A stretch of 40,761 bases of DNA from a virus, in the IMG/VR virus record IMGVR_UViG_3300027734_000133, positions 1 to 40,761 of that record; one strand, 5' to 3'. Positions 22,642 through 30,117 of this stretch are shown piece after piece. Position 1 is the stretch's first letter, and each line of letters begins with the position of its first letter. Both the position numbers and the translations under genes were made by a program. A model generated the notes under the pieces. The model saw nothing but the letters and a program-made list of their open reading frames with translations. It searched no databases and had not been told where the DNA came from.

Positions 22642-23208
22642 TTATTTCTTTTTTGCTGCTGCTAGACGCTTGTTGTACTCAGCGACTGAGATACCCATAC
22701 GCTTGGCATTTGTTGCTGCAACTGATTCAATTGTTGCCTTAGGTTTTGGCTTACTAGGTGTTGTTACACCAGAAGCGCGACGCTTGTTTTCTGCTGCTAC
22801 CTGTGCTGCAGTCATGCCATCGTTTGCCTTTAACCCTCTACCTGATAAAATATTAACTACTGCTTTAGCGGCTGGGTTAGTTGCTGCGGTTCTTACTGGA
22901 CGTGCGCCTGGCATCTTTGTTCCCATGCTTGCCATAGGTCCTTTGCCTGGCATCGCTGAACGTGCAGCGTCTGCAGACTTATAGACTGGCTTAGCAGATG
23001 CCTTTGTAGAAGCACCACGAGCAGCATCAGCACTCTTAGCAGCAGGAGTAGACTTACCACCTGCAGCAGCAACACGGCGAGCACCATACATACGAGTAAG
23101 TGCTTCCTTCATTTCTGGGCTTGCGTTAGGAGCCTTCTTAAGGGCTGCTGTCATTCCCATTTCTTTAATCTTATCGATTGTCTTCTGTGAGACTTTAATT
23201 TTTGCCAT
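22642..23208 (-). CDS. Basic Ala/Lys-rich protein carrying two KSADAAR motifs
   Basis: The protein has 188 residues and starts in a TAATG overlap; earlier Met codons are less likely. After a basic helix (AKIKVSQKTIDKIKEMG) the sequence is Ala/Lys/Pro-rich and of low complexity. It contains AKSADAARGAS and VYKSADAARSAM, and ends with a small helical domain (VAEYNKRLAAAKKK). The same peptide YKSADAAR occurs at the start of the protein encoded at 28755-30116. It is probably a DNA-binding or internal virion protein. No family is recognised. Confidence 0.65.
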   Translation of the reverse strand: MAKIKVSQKTIDKIKEMGMTAALKKAPNASPEMKEALTRMYGARRVAAAGGKSTPAAKSADAARGASTKASAKPVYKSADAARSAMPGKGPMASMGTKMPGARPVRTAATNPAAKAVVNILSGRGLKANDGMTAAQVAAENKRRASGVTTPSKPKPKATIESVAATNAKRMGISVAEYNKRLAAAKKK

Positions 23209-23486
23209 TACCATTTCACCTTGTCTGCCCAATATGCGGCACTCATTTTTCCCTTGGATATATTCTTTGCATGTCTTGCTTTGAAAGACTTACGACGTGC
23301 TGCATAGGATGCAGATTCTCCTGCTTTTTTAGGTGAGCCAGAAACGCCTTGCTGTCCAAAGCGGATGGTCTTAACCTGGCTACCTACCTTAGCCACAACA
23401 ACGTGTGACTTAGTAGGGTGGCTGGGAGTACGCTTAGGCTTGTTATAGCCTGCTACTCCAACCCGTGTTAAACGTGAGTCTTTCAT
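23208..23486 (-). CDS. Small basic phage protein (DUF5872-like)
   Basis: The protein has 92 residues. The segments RVGVAGYNKPKRTP, KTIRFGQQGVSG and RRKSFKARHAKNI, with the end AAYWADKVKW, match a small basic family found in many aquatic phages and sometimes in large viruses; I recall it as DUF5872. Its role is unknown. The strong positive charge and place among late genes suggest binding to packaged DNA. It has tight overlaps on both sides. Confidence 0.7.
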   Translation of the reverse strand: MKDSRLTRVGVAGYNKPKRTPSHPTKSHVVVAKVGSQVKTIRFGQQGVSGSPKKAGESASYAARRKSFKARHAKNISKGKMSAAYWADKVKW

Positions 23487-23638
23487 TTCTTTTTCCTTGC
23501 TGCTGCATTGTCAACTAAGTTTGGATAAGGGCGACCTGCTGCTTTAGCACGTGCCTTAGCCCTAGCCTTCTGTGCTGGCGTTAAGGGTGTTGATTTCTTT
23601 TTAGGATTTGGTTTATCCCAAAACGCTTTCTTCTTCAT
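23483..23638 (-). CDS. Tiny Lys/Ala-rich protein 1
   Basis: This 51-residue frame starts in TAATG and ends overlapping the next gene. KKKAFWDKPNPKKKSTPL is followed by a basic helix (AQKARAKARAKAAGR) and PYPNLVDN. Its charge and helical repeats recall nucleoid-binding tails. It is part of a chain of tiny basic late genes. Confidence 0.65.
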   Translation of the reverse strand: MKKKAFWDKPNPKKKSTPLTPAQKARAKARAKAAGRPYPNLVDNAAARKKK

Positions 23639-23826
23639 TACTTCTTTTTTGCTTTCTTCATTACGCCTGAAACCTTCTTCAAACGAGGATTAGCCTTGAC
23701 TGCAGCAGGTGACGCCTTACGAGCACCAGAAGCAAGAATTGCTCCAGCACGTTCCATGCTTATACCTTGCTTTTTAGAAATCTCTTTTTGAACTGCCTTA
23801 AATCCGCGATGTGCTTTCTTTTTCAT
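23638..23826 (-). CDS. Tiny Lys/Ala-rich protein 2
   Basis: The protein has 62 residues and starts in TAATG. KAHRGFKAVQKEISKKQGIS and AGAILASGARKAS suggest a small helical domain. A basic tail follows (NPRLKKVSGVMKKAKKK). It resembles short proteins of late phage regions. Its function is unknown. Confidence 0.65.
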   Translation of the reverse strand: MKKKAHRGFKAVQKEISKKQGISMERAGAILASGARKASPAAVKANPRLKKVSGVMKKAKKK

Positions 23827-24011
23827 TATTTCCATCCCTTTGTAAGACTTGGAAGTGGATTCTTAGACTTCTTGTATAGTCCAGGATATTGAGCGTCAAT
23901 TGCTGCCTTCTGCTTCTTTACATCAGCACCAGAATTAGCAGCCTTGATTTGCTTCTGTAGTTGCTTAATAGCATCCTCCGTGGATGTGCTTCTAGTATAT
24001 TTGTTTGACAT
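23826..24011 (-). CDS. Tiny helical basic protein 3
   Basis: This 61-residue protein has a helical centre (STEDAIKQLQKQIKAANSG) and a basic end (YKKSKNPLPSLTKGWK). The ATG lies two bases after the preceding stop. No family is recognised. Confidence 0.6.
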   Translation of the reverse strand: MSNKYTRSTSTEDAIKQLQKQIKAANSGADVKKQKAAIDAQYPGLYKKSKNPLPSLTKGWK

Positions 24012-24013
24012 TA

Positions 24014-24172
24014 TCAAGCACCAAACAATCCACGCTTTGCAGCCTTCTTGGCTGTCTTTTTTGCGGCTTTCTTCTTAGTGCCGTATTCCTTTAGACGCAT
24101 GGCAGGACCTTCCATCTTTTCATGCTTCTTCTTGGCTGCCATTGACTTGTACTTCTCACCTTTAACTGACAT
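24014..24172 (-). CDS. Tiny histone-like protein 4
   Basis: This 52-residue frame ends in KKKAAKKTAKKAAKRGLFGA. The Lys/Ala/Thr run is almost the same as the tail of the HNH nuclease at 6768-7088. It probably binds DNA without sequence preference, for example to help compact DNA in the head. This is inference from composition. Confidence 0.6.
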   Translation of the reverse strand: MSVKGEKYKSMAAKKKHEKMEGPAMRLKEYGTKKKAAKKTAKKAAKRGLFGA

Positions 24173-24174
24173 AA

Positions 24175-24309
24175 TTACATACCCTTCTTACGGTTCATAG
24201 TCTTCTTAGCAGCCTTCTTCATTGGCTTGCCTGACTTCTTAGCAGCCTTCTTAGCCATAGCCATACCTTTAGCAGTGTATGGGTATTCTTTTCCGTTTAC
24301 CATTGGCAT
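24175..24309 (-). CDS. Tiny histone-like protein 5
   Basis: This 44-residue protein starts in TAATG. VNGKEYPYTAKGMAMAKKAA is followed by a Lys/Ala run (KKSGKPMKKAAKKTMNRKKG). Small phage proteins with a KxYPYTxKG start are common next to capsid genes. Probably DNA-binding. Confidence 0.6.
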   Translation of the reverse strand: MPMVNGKEYPYTAKGMAMAKKAAKKSGKPMKKAAKKTMNRKKGM

Positions 24310-24623
24310 TATATTGCTCCCACTTCCTTGAGTGTTGCTACTGTTTTTTCTTGGATTATCTTGCTATCGCCCATAGTGTTAGCATCAAATGCCTTTCCCA
24401 TGACATCAGAAGCACGACGAGCCTCCTGAATTTTTTTCATACTTGTTCCAGCAGGTTGAATCCCGTCGGCACGTGCTGCACGATAGGCTTCTAACTCACC
24501 GTCCCACTTTTTGTTACTTACCATTTTTTGAGATGATGCATCTCCTGGACTCATTTGAAGTCCTAGAACCTTGCACCCAAAGCAACCTTCAACATCCTCT
24601 GGATGGTCTAATCTGTGTCTCAT
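24309..24623 (-). CDS. Small head-region protein with Cys motif
   Basis: The protein has 104 residues. RHRLDHPEDVEGCFGCK starts a pattern I know from actinophage head regions, with one CxxC. The rest is helical and mixed charge. The ATG overlaps the stop of the upstream gene. Its function is unknown, perhaps a zinc-bound head protein. Confidence 0.65.
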   Translation of the reverse strand: MRHRLDHPEDVEGCFGCKVLGLQMSPGDASSQKMVSNKKWDGELEAYRAARADGIQPAGTSMKKIQEARRASDVMGKAFDANTMGDSKIIQEKTVATLKEVGAI

Positions 24624-24871
24624 ATCGTCTCCACTGTGTAACCTGCAGCCTCAAGGCTGGCTTTTTCTCCTGGACTGACTTCATAGGAGTATCCTCCCAT
24701 GTATGCCTTTTCGGCAGCCTCTACCTCTTCTGAGGATGGGTAGCGAACTTCGTAGTACTCGCCATCTACCTTCAAGACTGTTATGCCTCTTACAAGGCGG
24801 TAACGGCCAAATAAGCGACCTTCCCCTGCGGGACCTTCGCTCACTGTGGGTGTTGTGAACTTGTATGCCAT
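24620..24871 (-). CDS. Small head-region protein
   Basis: The protein has 83 residues and is beta-rich in the middle (FGRYRLVRGITVLKVDGEYYEVRYP), with a helix and a second strand (AGYTVETI). It is the first gene after the major capsid protein, where decoration or head-completion proteins are often encoded. No firm family is recognised. Confidence 0.6.
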   Translation of the reverse strand: MAYKFTTPTVSEGPAGEGRLFGRYRLVRGITVLKVDGEYYEVRYPSSEEVEAAEKAYMGGYSYEVSPGEKASLEAAGYTVETI

Positions 24872-24947
24872 TTAGCCTCCTAAGCCGTTTTATGGATAGA
24901 GCAGGAGTTTCCCCCTGCCCCACCCATCTAAATACTTAGATTACTTC

Positions 24948-26135
24948 TTATGGACGAACAGAAGAAGCAGTCTCAATGCGATATAACGCATCTTGACGGT
25001 AGATAGACCAGTTGATGATACCGTGCCAGCCGACTGGGCGGAAACGGTTCAACTTGTCTACAACGTTACCAAACTCAATGCCTGGTTCCTTCCATACTGC
25101 CTCAGCAAGTGCTTGCTGTCCTAGTACGTAAGTGTTGTAAACACGAGCCTTTGGAGTAACTGTAAGTGTGTTTGTTCCAACAGTTCCTGAGTTAGCGACA
25201 GACACTGTAAGTGTTGTGTTTGTTGCACCAACTGAGATATCTGTAATCAAAGCACCTGAACCAACGTTAGTTCCAGAGATAGCATCTCCTACCTCAGCAA
25301 GACCACCGAATGCGCCGTTTGCTACGACGATTGTGAACGCACCTGATACACCGCTTACTGCAGCAGCAGTAGCAAGTGCTGTTAGAGCACCACCTGAGAT
25401 TGAGTTAGTCATGCGTGGTGTCTCGATAAAACGAACACCTTCCCATGCGCCTAATTCACCAGCAAATAGTGGACCAGCATTCTGGTACTCATGTGGTGTA
25501 CGCCAGATGTTGTTACCTGTCTCTGTACGTAGGTCATGTGAAACCTCTGGGTGGATGTATGAAACATACATTCCGCCACGAGTTAGAACATTGTTAGCGC
25601 GCAACTTTGTTACTGCGTAACGAACGTCGCGACCCTTGAATGTGTCTGATGCTACGATTGTTGACTTAGCAGCAGTTGTTGAAAGTGCACCAGCGGATTC
25701 GCGGATGACGTTTGTACCTGCATCAAGAACAGCAGAAACACCATTGTCTAGTGTCATTGCCATGTTGAATGCGACTGCGTTAGCAATCCATGGGTCAACA
25801 TCTGCAAGTGACATTAATGACAACTTGCGAGTTGGAAGCACTACGCGACCTAGTTCTGTCTGTGCGACATCTAGTGTTGTAGTTGCTGGTAGTGCTACTG
25901 CATCTGGGTCTACAGTTTCAGCGAGTGTTGCACCAGCAATTGTGGTGTCAGCAATATCGTTGTGGAACTGGAAACGGATTGAAGAACCGTCGTGAGTTGG
26001 GTTTCCGACCTTCTTGTCCGCGATTGCGCGGAACTGTGGTGTTGAACGCAAGTTGAGTTCAATCAACTTGTCGTACGCCATAGTTACAAGATTGGAACCT
26101 AACCCAGAGGTTGAAGTTGAAAAGACATCGGCCAT
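24948..26135 (-). CDS. Major capsid protein, N4 gp56-like
   Basis: The protein has 395 residues. LVTMAYDKLIELNLRSTPQFRAIADKK (in outline), then SSIRFQFHND, TTTLDVAQTELGRVV, VSYIHPEVSHDLR and a C-terminal YVLGQQALAEAVWKEPGIEF match the N4-gp56 family of HK97-fold capsid proteins. An Ala/Thr/Gly-rich insert at about 235-330 looks like an inserted beta domain exposed on the shell. A strong GGGGAT site and the upstream scaffold gene fit the role. It is probably the most abundant virion protein. Confidence 0.92.
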   Translation of the reverse strand: MADVFSTSTSGLGSNLVTMAYDKLIELNLRSTPQFRAIADKKVGNPTHDGSSIRFQFHNDIADTTIAGATLAETVDPDAVALPATTTLDVAQTELGRVVLPTRKLSLMSLADVDPWIANAVAFNMAMTLDNGVSAVLDAGTNVIRESAGALSTTAAKSTIVASDTFKGRDVRYAVTKLRANNVLTRGGMYVSYIHPEVSHDLRTETGNNIWRTPHEYQNAGPLFAGELGAWEGVRFIETPRMTNSISGGALTALATAAAVSGVSGAFTIVVANGAFGGLAEVGDAISGTNVGSGALITDISVGATNTTLTVSVANSGTVGTNTLTVTPKARVYNTYVLGQQALAEAVWKEPGIEFGNVVDKLNRFRPVGWHGIINWSIYRQDALYRIETASSVRP

Positions 26136-26170
26136 TTGGCGATATCCCCTTTCTGGTTAGTGTGCGGTTT

Positions 26171-26647
26171 TTACTGACCGCTGAGAATGGATATAATTTC
26201 TTCTTCAGAAGTTGCATTCGCTAAGCGATTTGCCACGTCATCAGAAGTTGCAGATGTCTCAGCACCAGTTAGCACAGCGTCCATTTTTTGCATTGATGCG
26301 ATATCATTCGGATTGATTGCTGGCTTTTCTGATGGAGTGTAACCAAATACATCACCATTAGCCTCTAGCCATGCGTTAATAGCATCTTCAGATGCCTCGA
26401 TATCAGATGGAACGAACTGTGCAATCTTGTGATTGACACCTCTAGATGTAAGAACATCTTTTAAAATCCGCTCTTTTTGGGACTTAGTTAGGTCACCTAG
26501 GTTAGTTTCTAACTCTTTGTTTTTGCGCTGCTCAGCCTTTAATTGCTTTCGTAGACGCTTAACGAGGTCTGAATCTGATTCAAATACAGGTGTACTTGTT
26601 TCTTCATCTTCTTCATCATCCCAGTAGTTGTCGCGGTTATCGCTCAT
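26171..26647 (-). CDS. Scaffolding protein
   Basis: The protein has 158 residues. The ATG at 26647 follows GGGAG; a longer frame upstream lacks a site. A very acidic start (DNRDNYWDDEEDEE) is followed by a charged coiled-coil (LVKRLRKQLKAEQRKNKELETNL in outline) and an acidic Ala-rich C-terminus. This composition and the position just before the capsid gene are typical for phage scaffolds, which guide procapsid assembly and leave before packaging. Confidence 0.85.
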   Translation of the reverse strand: MSDNRDNYWDDEEDEETSTPVFESDSDLVKRLRKQLKAEQRKNKELETNLGDLTKSQKERILKDVLTSRGVNHKIAQFVPSDIEASEDAINAWLEANGDVFGYTPSEKPAINPNDIASMQKMDAVLTGAETSATSDDVANRLANATSEEEIISILSGQ

Positions 26648-26663
26648 AGCGATTTCTCCCTTT

Positions 26664-26801
26664 TTAGTAGTTGACGCACACCTCAATATCAGATGGGGTA
26701 TCTGGATTGGCTTGTACTATCGGTCTTGTACGCCCCCTGGGGCCGATGGGTCCAGGTGGGGATTCTTTATATTTGTCCTGCTGTTGTGCTCTTGCTAGCA
26801 T
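26664..26801 (-). CDS. Small Pro/Gly-rich protein overlapping a virion gene
   Basis: This 45-residue frame begins inside the 3' end of the 651-residue virion gene and ends just before the scaffold ribosome-binding site. It reads MLARAQQQDKYKESPPGPIG and continues with a Pro/Asp/Val end. It fills an otherwise empty gap of about 100 bases in a genome with almost no gaps, which is the main support. The ribosome-binding site is weak. Confidence 0.45.
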   Translation of the reverse strand: MLARAQQQDKYKESPPGPIGPRGRTRPIVQANPDTPSDIEVCVNY

Positions 26802-28722
26802 AGAAGCCACTACGTCCTTCAAAAGAACGCTGTCCAAGTTCTGTTAACTTCTTACGCTTTGCAGATGCAGTACCTAGGAATTGTTCTCCCATAAGTTCCT
26901 GCTGTATACCTGATTGAAGAGCCTGATTGCCTTCTATTGTGCCACCAGTCTTTTCATAAATCTGTGAGTACATAGTCAAAGGATTTAATGTGTCAGCAAT
27001 GTTTTCAAATCCCTGAGCAGCAAGTGCTGAAATTTGAGATTCACTAAGACCCTTAGCAGTAAGTGCTGCGCTGAGTTTTTCAAATGATGTCTTATCAAAT
27101 GATATACCAGACTGAGCACGACGAATCGCTTCTGCTGTAAATGCTCCAGTGTTGCGGTTAAGTTCTAACTGCTCCTTGCCAATCTTAAAGTCCATGAAGA
27201 AATCTATTAGGTCTCCCGCAGAGCCAATAAAACCAAGTTTAACCAAAGAATCAACATATGCTTTATCAGCATTAAGACCCTTTAGTCGTCCCATGTTTGC
27301 ACGCTCATCAAGGTCTTGCACTGTAACATTGTTCTTTACATAACCTTTAAGTGCTTCTGGTGTTAAGAACTTGCTTGATGCGCCATACTTGTCAATAATT
27401 CCTTTGTAACCTTCGACAGCATTGTAAAGTTCTGCTGCGGTCTTAGGATTGACAAGACCCTCATTCAAATAGCCATACTCTTCATAGAATGGTGACTTTA
27501 TTTTTGAACCATTTTTAAGCGTGTAGTCTTGAGAGTTAAGAAAGATAGACACAGCATTATCATAATCAATACCTTCTTTAAGAAGCCTGTTTAAAAATGT
27601 GGATGATGAGTCAATAATTTTTTTATTAAAACCCATACCACGAAGAATAGATTTCATAACATCTAGGTTTGTAGTTGCTGAACCAGTGCCATAGGTAGTA
27701 CCACCACCTGAACCACCAGTTAACCCGCTTGTTCCGTAACCTGCGCCACTAGAAATATCTGAAAAAAGATTCATTGGGTCATCTGGGTTCTGACTCATAT
27801 AGGCATTGATAACGTCATCAGCCGTAGTGCTGACTCTTGGGTCAAGCATCAAATCCATACCAGGAACTGCTCTACCGCGAGTGCGTATTGCAAGTTCGCC
27901 TTGTCCTTTAGAAAATTCACTATAGGTTCCAGGTATACCACGGTTTTGATTTCTATCTATTACTCCTGCGTTACCACCTAGGGCGTTATAAACTTGAGTA
28001 AACTCTTCAAGTGACATAGGCTCAGCCTTACCGCCACCGAATAAAGTAAGATCTCTGTTATTGTGTCCACCAAGATAATCTTGGTAAAACTTAAAAGTCA
28101 TTGCATCTTCGTTGTTTGGTCTCTTCTCAGCGGCTGGACCTGTCATAAATGGATTTTGAGGGGTACCTGGTTTGAAACCCTGCAGACCAAACAAACGGTC
28201 TTGGATTGTTTGAACATTAAGTTTTCTAAATTCTTCTTCTGTTAGATTACGACCTTCGGCTTTAGCCCTGTCTCTAATAGCATTGTCTGCGTTTAACTTT
28301 TCTGGGTTGTCGCGATAGAGGGTATTATTTTTATAACTTACTTCTGTTTCATAGATTGCTCTTTCTTCTGGTGAAAGAGCCTCAACTTCTGCTCCTGTAA
28401 GTATTCTTGGGTACTTAAATTTGTAGGTAACCCCTTTAGCAGCCAAATCTGCTGCGGCTCTTGCGTCCCTGGCTTTGTCCTCTTCTGCTTTCGCAGCGGC
28501 TGCTGCTTCTGCTTCTTTTGCAGCGGCTGCATCTTTTTCTTCTTGTGTTAGTTCTGGAGCAGGTGTTGGAGTAGGCGTTGCACCTGGTTTACCATTAGGG
28601 TACTTCGCATCAAATGCTTTTTTCAATTGATTCCAGGCAGCATCACCAATACTACTTTTTGGTGTGGCGTTTAATTTTGCAAGGTCTTTATCATACTGAA
28701 TTTGTTCTTTTGTATCAGCCAT
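26767..28722 (-). CDS. Large probable virion protein (651 residues)
   Basis: An N-terminal helical part is followed by a low-complexity Pro/Thr and Ala/Glu/Lys stretch at about 48-95 (PTPTPAPELTQEEKDAAAA). A long helical body follows, with a Gly/Thr-rich insert near 335-350 (SGLTGGSGGGTTYGTG). No enzyme motif was seen. The place between portal and scaffold, with the two neighbouring large proteins, suggests an internal or ejection protein of a short-tailed phage. This is inference. Confidence 0.6.
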   Translation of the reverse strand: MADTKEQIQYDKDLAKLNATPKSSIGDAAWNQLKKAFDAKYPNGKPGATPTPTPAPELTQEEKDAAAAKEAEAAAAAKAEEDKARDARAAADLAAKGVTYKFKYPRILTGAEVEALSPEERAIYETEVSYKNNTLYRDNPEKLNADNAIRDRAKAEGRNLTEEEFRKLNVQTIQDRLFGLQGFKPGTPQNPFMTGPAAEKRPNNEDAMTFKFYQDYLGGHNNRDLTLFGGGKAEPMSLEEFTQVYNALGGNAGVIDRNQNRGIPGTYSEFSKGQGELAIRTRGRAVPGMDLMLDPRVSTTADDVINAYMSQNPDDPMNLFSDISSGAGYGTSGLTGGSGGGTTYGTGSATTNLDVMKSILRGMGFNKKIIDSSSTFLNRLLKEGIDYDNAVSIFLNSQDYTLKNGSKIKSPFYEEYGYLNEGLVNPKTAAELYNAVEGYKGIIDKYGASSKFLTPEALKGYVKNNVTVQDLDERANMGRLKGLNADKAYVDSLVKLGFIGSAGDLIDFFMDFKIGKEQLELNRNTGAFTAEAIRRAQSGISFDKTSFEKLSAALTAKGLSESQISALAAQGFENIADTLNPLTMYSQIYEKTGGTIEGNQALQSGIQQELMGEQFLGTASAKRKKLTELGQRSFEGRSGFYASKSTTAGQI

Positions 28723-28754
28723 TTATTGCTCCTGTACTTTAGAATTAAACATTA

Positions 28755-30116
28755 TTAACGCCCCAACGCACTTGCAAGTGCTTGTGCTGTATTGACTGAT
28801 TGATTTTTTGCTGTAGATGTTTTTGCAAAACGAGGGTCATTAACCAATGCTTGCTGTAACTCATAATCATTCATTAAACGATATTTCTTATCTTCGCCTT
28901 GAAAATTAAGTAACTGCATCATTAGTGGGTCATCAAGACCAACATCAGCCTCTAAGAACTGGCTGACTCTATCTCTAAGCGGATTAATAAACTCTGATGC
29001 ATCCTTGCCAGCATTAAGGTAATCTGCAATTCCCATGTACTTAACAGCAGCCTTTGCACGTTGGTCTGCTTGATACTTACGGAGTGTTTCAGTAGCAACT
29101 GCTTGGTCTGCAGTTCCAATAACAGATTTTAGTAATGGCATCAAAGATGGCAAGTCTGGAGTATCTAAGAAATTGTTTTTATGCAAAGAAATAATTTGGT
29201 CATATATTGACTTAGCAAGACCACCAAGTTTTGCTGGGTCTCCCTTTAAATCGGGAGCATTTGTACTAAGATAACTAGCAAGGAATTGCTTCTGTTCATC
29301 CTCGGTAAATCCTTCACCAGTGGCTACAGCAGTTGACTTAGTAACATACTCATAAACAGGTTTTCCGTTAACGTCTATTTTCTGAGCAAACATAGGCTTG
29401 CCGTTTTTATCAACCTTTTGTTTTTTAGTCTTAGGGTCAATAATTGGCTTCTTCATATCATAGATTGGCGTAGGTGTTGTTACTTGAGTAGTAGTACTTG
29501 TAGGCAATTGTTTCTTAGCCTCAGAGTTAAATGCGTCTTTGAACTTAGCAACAAGTTCATCACCCATTGCATAACCATAAGCAGCAAAGTAGGCATCACT
29601 TGCCATCTGCTTAGCATCATTATAGTCTTTGAGTTGTAATGCTGTAGATATCTGCTTATTGTAGGAGGTAGTTGGTTTTGCTGCGACTTTTCCGTCGCCA
29701 CCAACTGCCTTCATATTTTGTAAATAAGCAACTAAATCTGGAGCATTAGAGGATACGGCACCTTGAATAGCATTTGTTATCTTGCTAATATCTGATGCAT
29801 CAGGAAGTATACTCTTGTTCTTAGAACCCATTAATACCTTGGTGTAGTCCCATAATGAACCCTTACCAGTAGGTGAAGGTTGAGAGATTAAACCACGATA
29901 GATATTCTGGAAGGCAAGATTCTTTGCAGAGCCACTTGAATCTAAAAATGCTAGATATAGTTGAGTTGTTGAATTATTTGGGTCTGTATACTGATTAACA
30001 CCTAATACTCCACCACCTTGCATCTGAGACATGGTTTGAAAAGCAGTCTGGCTCTTAGCAATTGATGCAGCGCGAGCAGCATCTGCTGACTTGTATACTA
30101 CTTTTTTATCAGCCAT
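28755..30116 (-). CDS. Probable internal virion protein with N-terminal YKSADAAR motif
   Basis: The protein has 453 residues. The ATG at 30116 is preceded by AAGG and follows the stop of the giant gene by one base. It opens ADKKVVYKSADAARAAS, the same peptide found twice in the protein at 22642-23208 but spelled with different codons. The body is mostly helical, with Gln- and Ala-rich segments and a Pro/Thr linker (TSTTTQVTTPTPIYDMKKP). No enzyme motif is recognised. The shared peptide may be a virion-targeting or cleavage signal. Confidence 0.65.
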   Translation of the reverse strand: MADKKVVYKSADAARAASIAKSQTAFQTMSQMQGGGVLGVNQYTDPNNSTTQLYLAFLDSSGSAKNLAFQNIYRGLISQPSPTGKGSLWDYTKVLMGSKNKSILPDASDISKITNAIQGAVSSNAPDLVAYLQNMKAVGGDGKVAAKPTTSYNKQISTALQLKDYNDAKQMASDAYFAAYGYAMGDELVAKFKDAFNSEAKKQLPTSTTTQVTTPTPIYDMKKPIIDPKTKKQKVDKNGKPMFAQKIDVNGKPVYEYVTKSTAVATGEGFTEDEQKQFLASYLSTNAPDLKGDPAKLGGLAKSIYDQIISLHKNNFLDTPDLPSLMPLLKSVIGTADQAVATETLRKYQADQRAKAAVKYMGIADYLNAGKDASEFINPLRDRVSQFLEADVGLDDPLMMQLLNFQGEDKKYRLMNDYELQQALVNDPRFAKTSTAKNQSVNTAQALASALGR

Positions 30117-30117
30117 C

